Positions 14,504 through 14,703 of a stretch of 14,703 bases of DNA are shown here, in pieces; the first letter of the stretch is position 1; each line of letters opens with the position of its first letter. The position numbers and the translations under genes are program-made. The stretch is taken from the NCBI GenBank assembly GCA_025965295.1, contig JAOPXF010000251.1, positions 1-14,703 on the forward strand. The letters run 5' to 3'. The DNA comes from Nocardioides sp. GTDB taxonomy: Bacteria; Actinomycetota; Actinomycetes; Propionibacteriales; Nocardioidaceae. The notes under the pieces were generated by a model that saw nothing but the letters and a program-made list of their open reading frames with translations, ran no database searches and was not told the DNA's origin.

Positions 14504-14509
14504 CAAGAT
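14504..14509 (+). promoter_or_regulatory. Possible -10 element of the tRNA-Arg gene
   Basis: CAAGAT lies 38 bases before the tRNA in a block (14498-14520) conserved in the duplicated copy (CAGGAT at 13214-13219). A TTGGCG at 14478 would be a -35 element but at 20 bases spacing, which is long. The remaining gap 14367-14547 also holds a 10-base palindrome GGATGCATCC at 14443-14452, with no known role. Confidence 0.25.
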
Positions 14510-14547
14510 GTCCGCCGACGTGCCGCCGGTCGCCCTGCGCGCGTCCC

Positions 14548-14623
14548 GCCCCAGTAGCTCAGCGGATAGAGCAGCCGCCTCCTAAGCGAAAGGTCGCAGG
14601 TTCGACTCCTGCCTGGGGCACCA
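14548..14623 (+). tRNA. tRNA-Arg(CCU), intact, CCA encoded
   Basis: A full cloverleaf can be drawn. The acceptor stem GCCCCAG/CTGGGGC is perfect, the D-stem is GCTC/GAGC, and the anticodon loop CTCCTAA has CCT at 14581-14583. The variable loop is AGGTC, and the T-arm is GCAGG-TTCGACT-CCTGC. The discriminator is A14620, followed by an encoded CCA. The anticodon CCU reads the rare codon AGG. The anticodon stem GCCGC/GCGAA has only three Watson-Crick pairs; the outer two positions are G-A and C-A. tRNA-Arg(CCU) genes are frequent integration sites in actinobacteria, which may matter for the rearrangements seen here. Confidence 0.93.
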
Positions 14624-14660
14624 CGCGTTTCCCGCGCCGTCAGGCGGGTAGACCTGAGGT

Positions 14661-14703
14661 GTGGACGAGTTCGGGTTCGTCACCGGCGACATGAGCGCCG
14701 CAC
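14661..14703 (+). CDS. Start of an unknown gene, cut by the window edge
   Basis: GTG 14661 opens a frame reading VDEFGFVTGDMSAA up to the edge. The start region is conserved, without frameshift over the first ten codons, in the older copy at 13391, which supports a coding start here. TAGACC at 14649-14654 could be a -10 element giving a nearly leaderless mRNA; GAGG at 14656-14659 is too close for a normal ribosome-binding site. Too little is visible to name the protein. Confidence 0.4.
   Translation, partial: MDEFGFVTGDMSAA

Larger units (their letters stand above)
14498..14703 (+). repeat. Copy 2 of the tRNA-Arg locus, with the intact tRNA
   Basis: It matches 13208-13412 before, through and after the tRNA: CCGTGGCAAGATG (14498-14510), the tRNA, CAGGCGGGTAGAC and GAGGTGTGGACGAG (14656-14669). 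The copy runs to the window edge, so its full extent is not visible. Confidence 0.75.

Noticed and set aside
13680..14585. Long plus-strand open frames (Val-rich and Ser-rich) opposite the Asp-rich gene
   Set aside because: They mirror the repeated Asp codons of the minus-strand gene, have no ribosome-binding site, and the minus-strand frame alone has a signal peptide and regular calcium-binding units.

Overview
The window is GC-rich (roughly 70 percent), with strong C/G preference at third codon positions and many GTG starts. Together with an LCP wall protein, Tat-type lipoprotein signals, and a sugar ABC transporter without its own ATPase, this points to an actinobacterium. The gene set looks most like Nocardioidaceae (Nocardioides-like); this assignment is inference from style, not from a marker gene.

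Region 1 (1-4024) is housekeeping. It holds the 3' end of a SAF-domain (CpaB/RcpC-like) gene, mscL, a convergent pair on the minus strand (an LCP cell-wall ligase and a translationally coupled 62-residue protein), and argS.

Region 2 (4091-13207) reads as one arabinan-utilisation locus. It contains a secreted GH43 arabinanase-like enzyme, a LacI-family regulator on the minus strand, and a five-gene operon. The operon encodes an intracellular GH51 alpha-L-arabinofuranosidase, a solute-binding lipoprotein, two permeases, and an uncharacterised lipoprotein that carries a GH43-like Asp/Asp/Glu pattern. Two near-identical operator-like sites (4074-4088 and 7072-7086, 13 of 15 bases alike) lie before the GH43 gene and in the regulator/operon divergent region, so one repressor probably controls both units. 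The inferred scheme is: arabinan is cut outside the cell by GH43, oligosaccharides are bound and imported by the ABC system, and arabinose is released inside by GH51. No ATPase and no L-arabinose catabolic genes are present here.

Region 3 (13208-14703) is a rearranged tRNA locus. An intact tRNA-Arg(CCU) at 14548 and a decayed copy at 13266 share flanking sequence on both sides. A remnant of the 3' end of the operon's last lipoprotein gene lies after the decayed tRNA. The arrangement fits a tandem duplication of [lipoprotein 3' end - spacer - tRNA - start of next gene], followed by insertion of a gene for a secreted, Asp-rich, calcium-binding-repeat protein between the duplicated lipoprotein end and the surviving tRNA.
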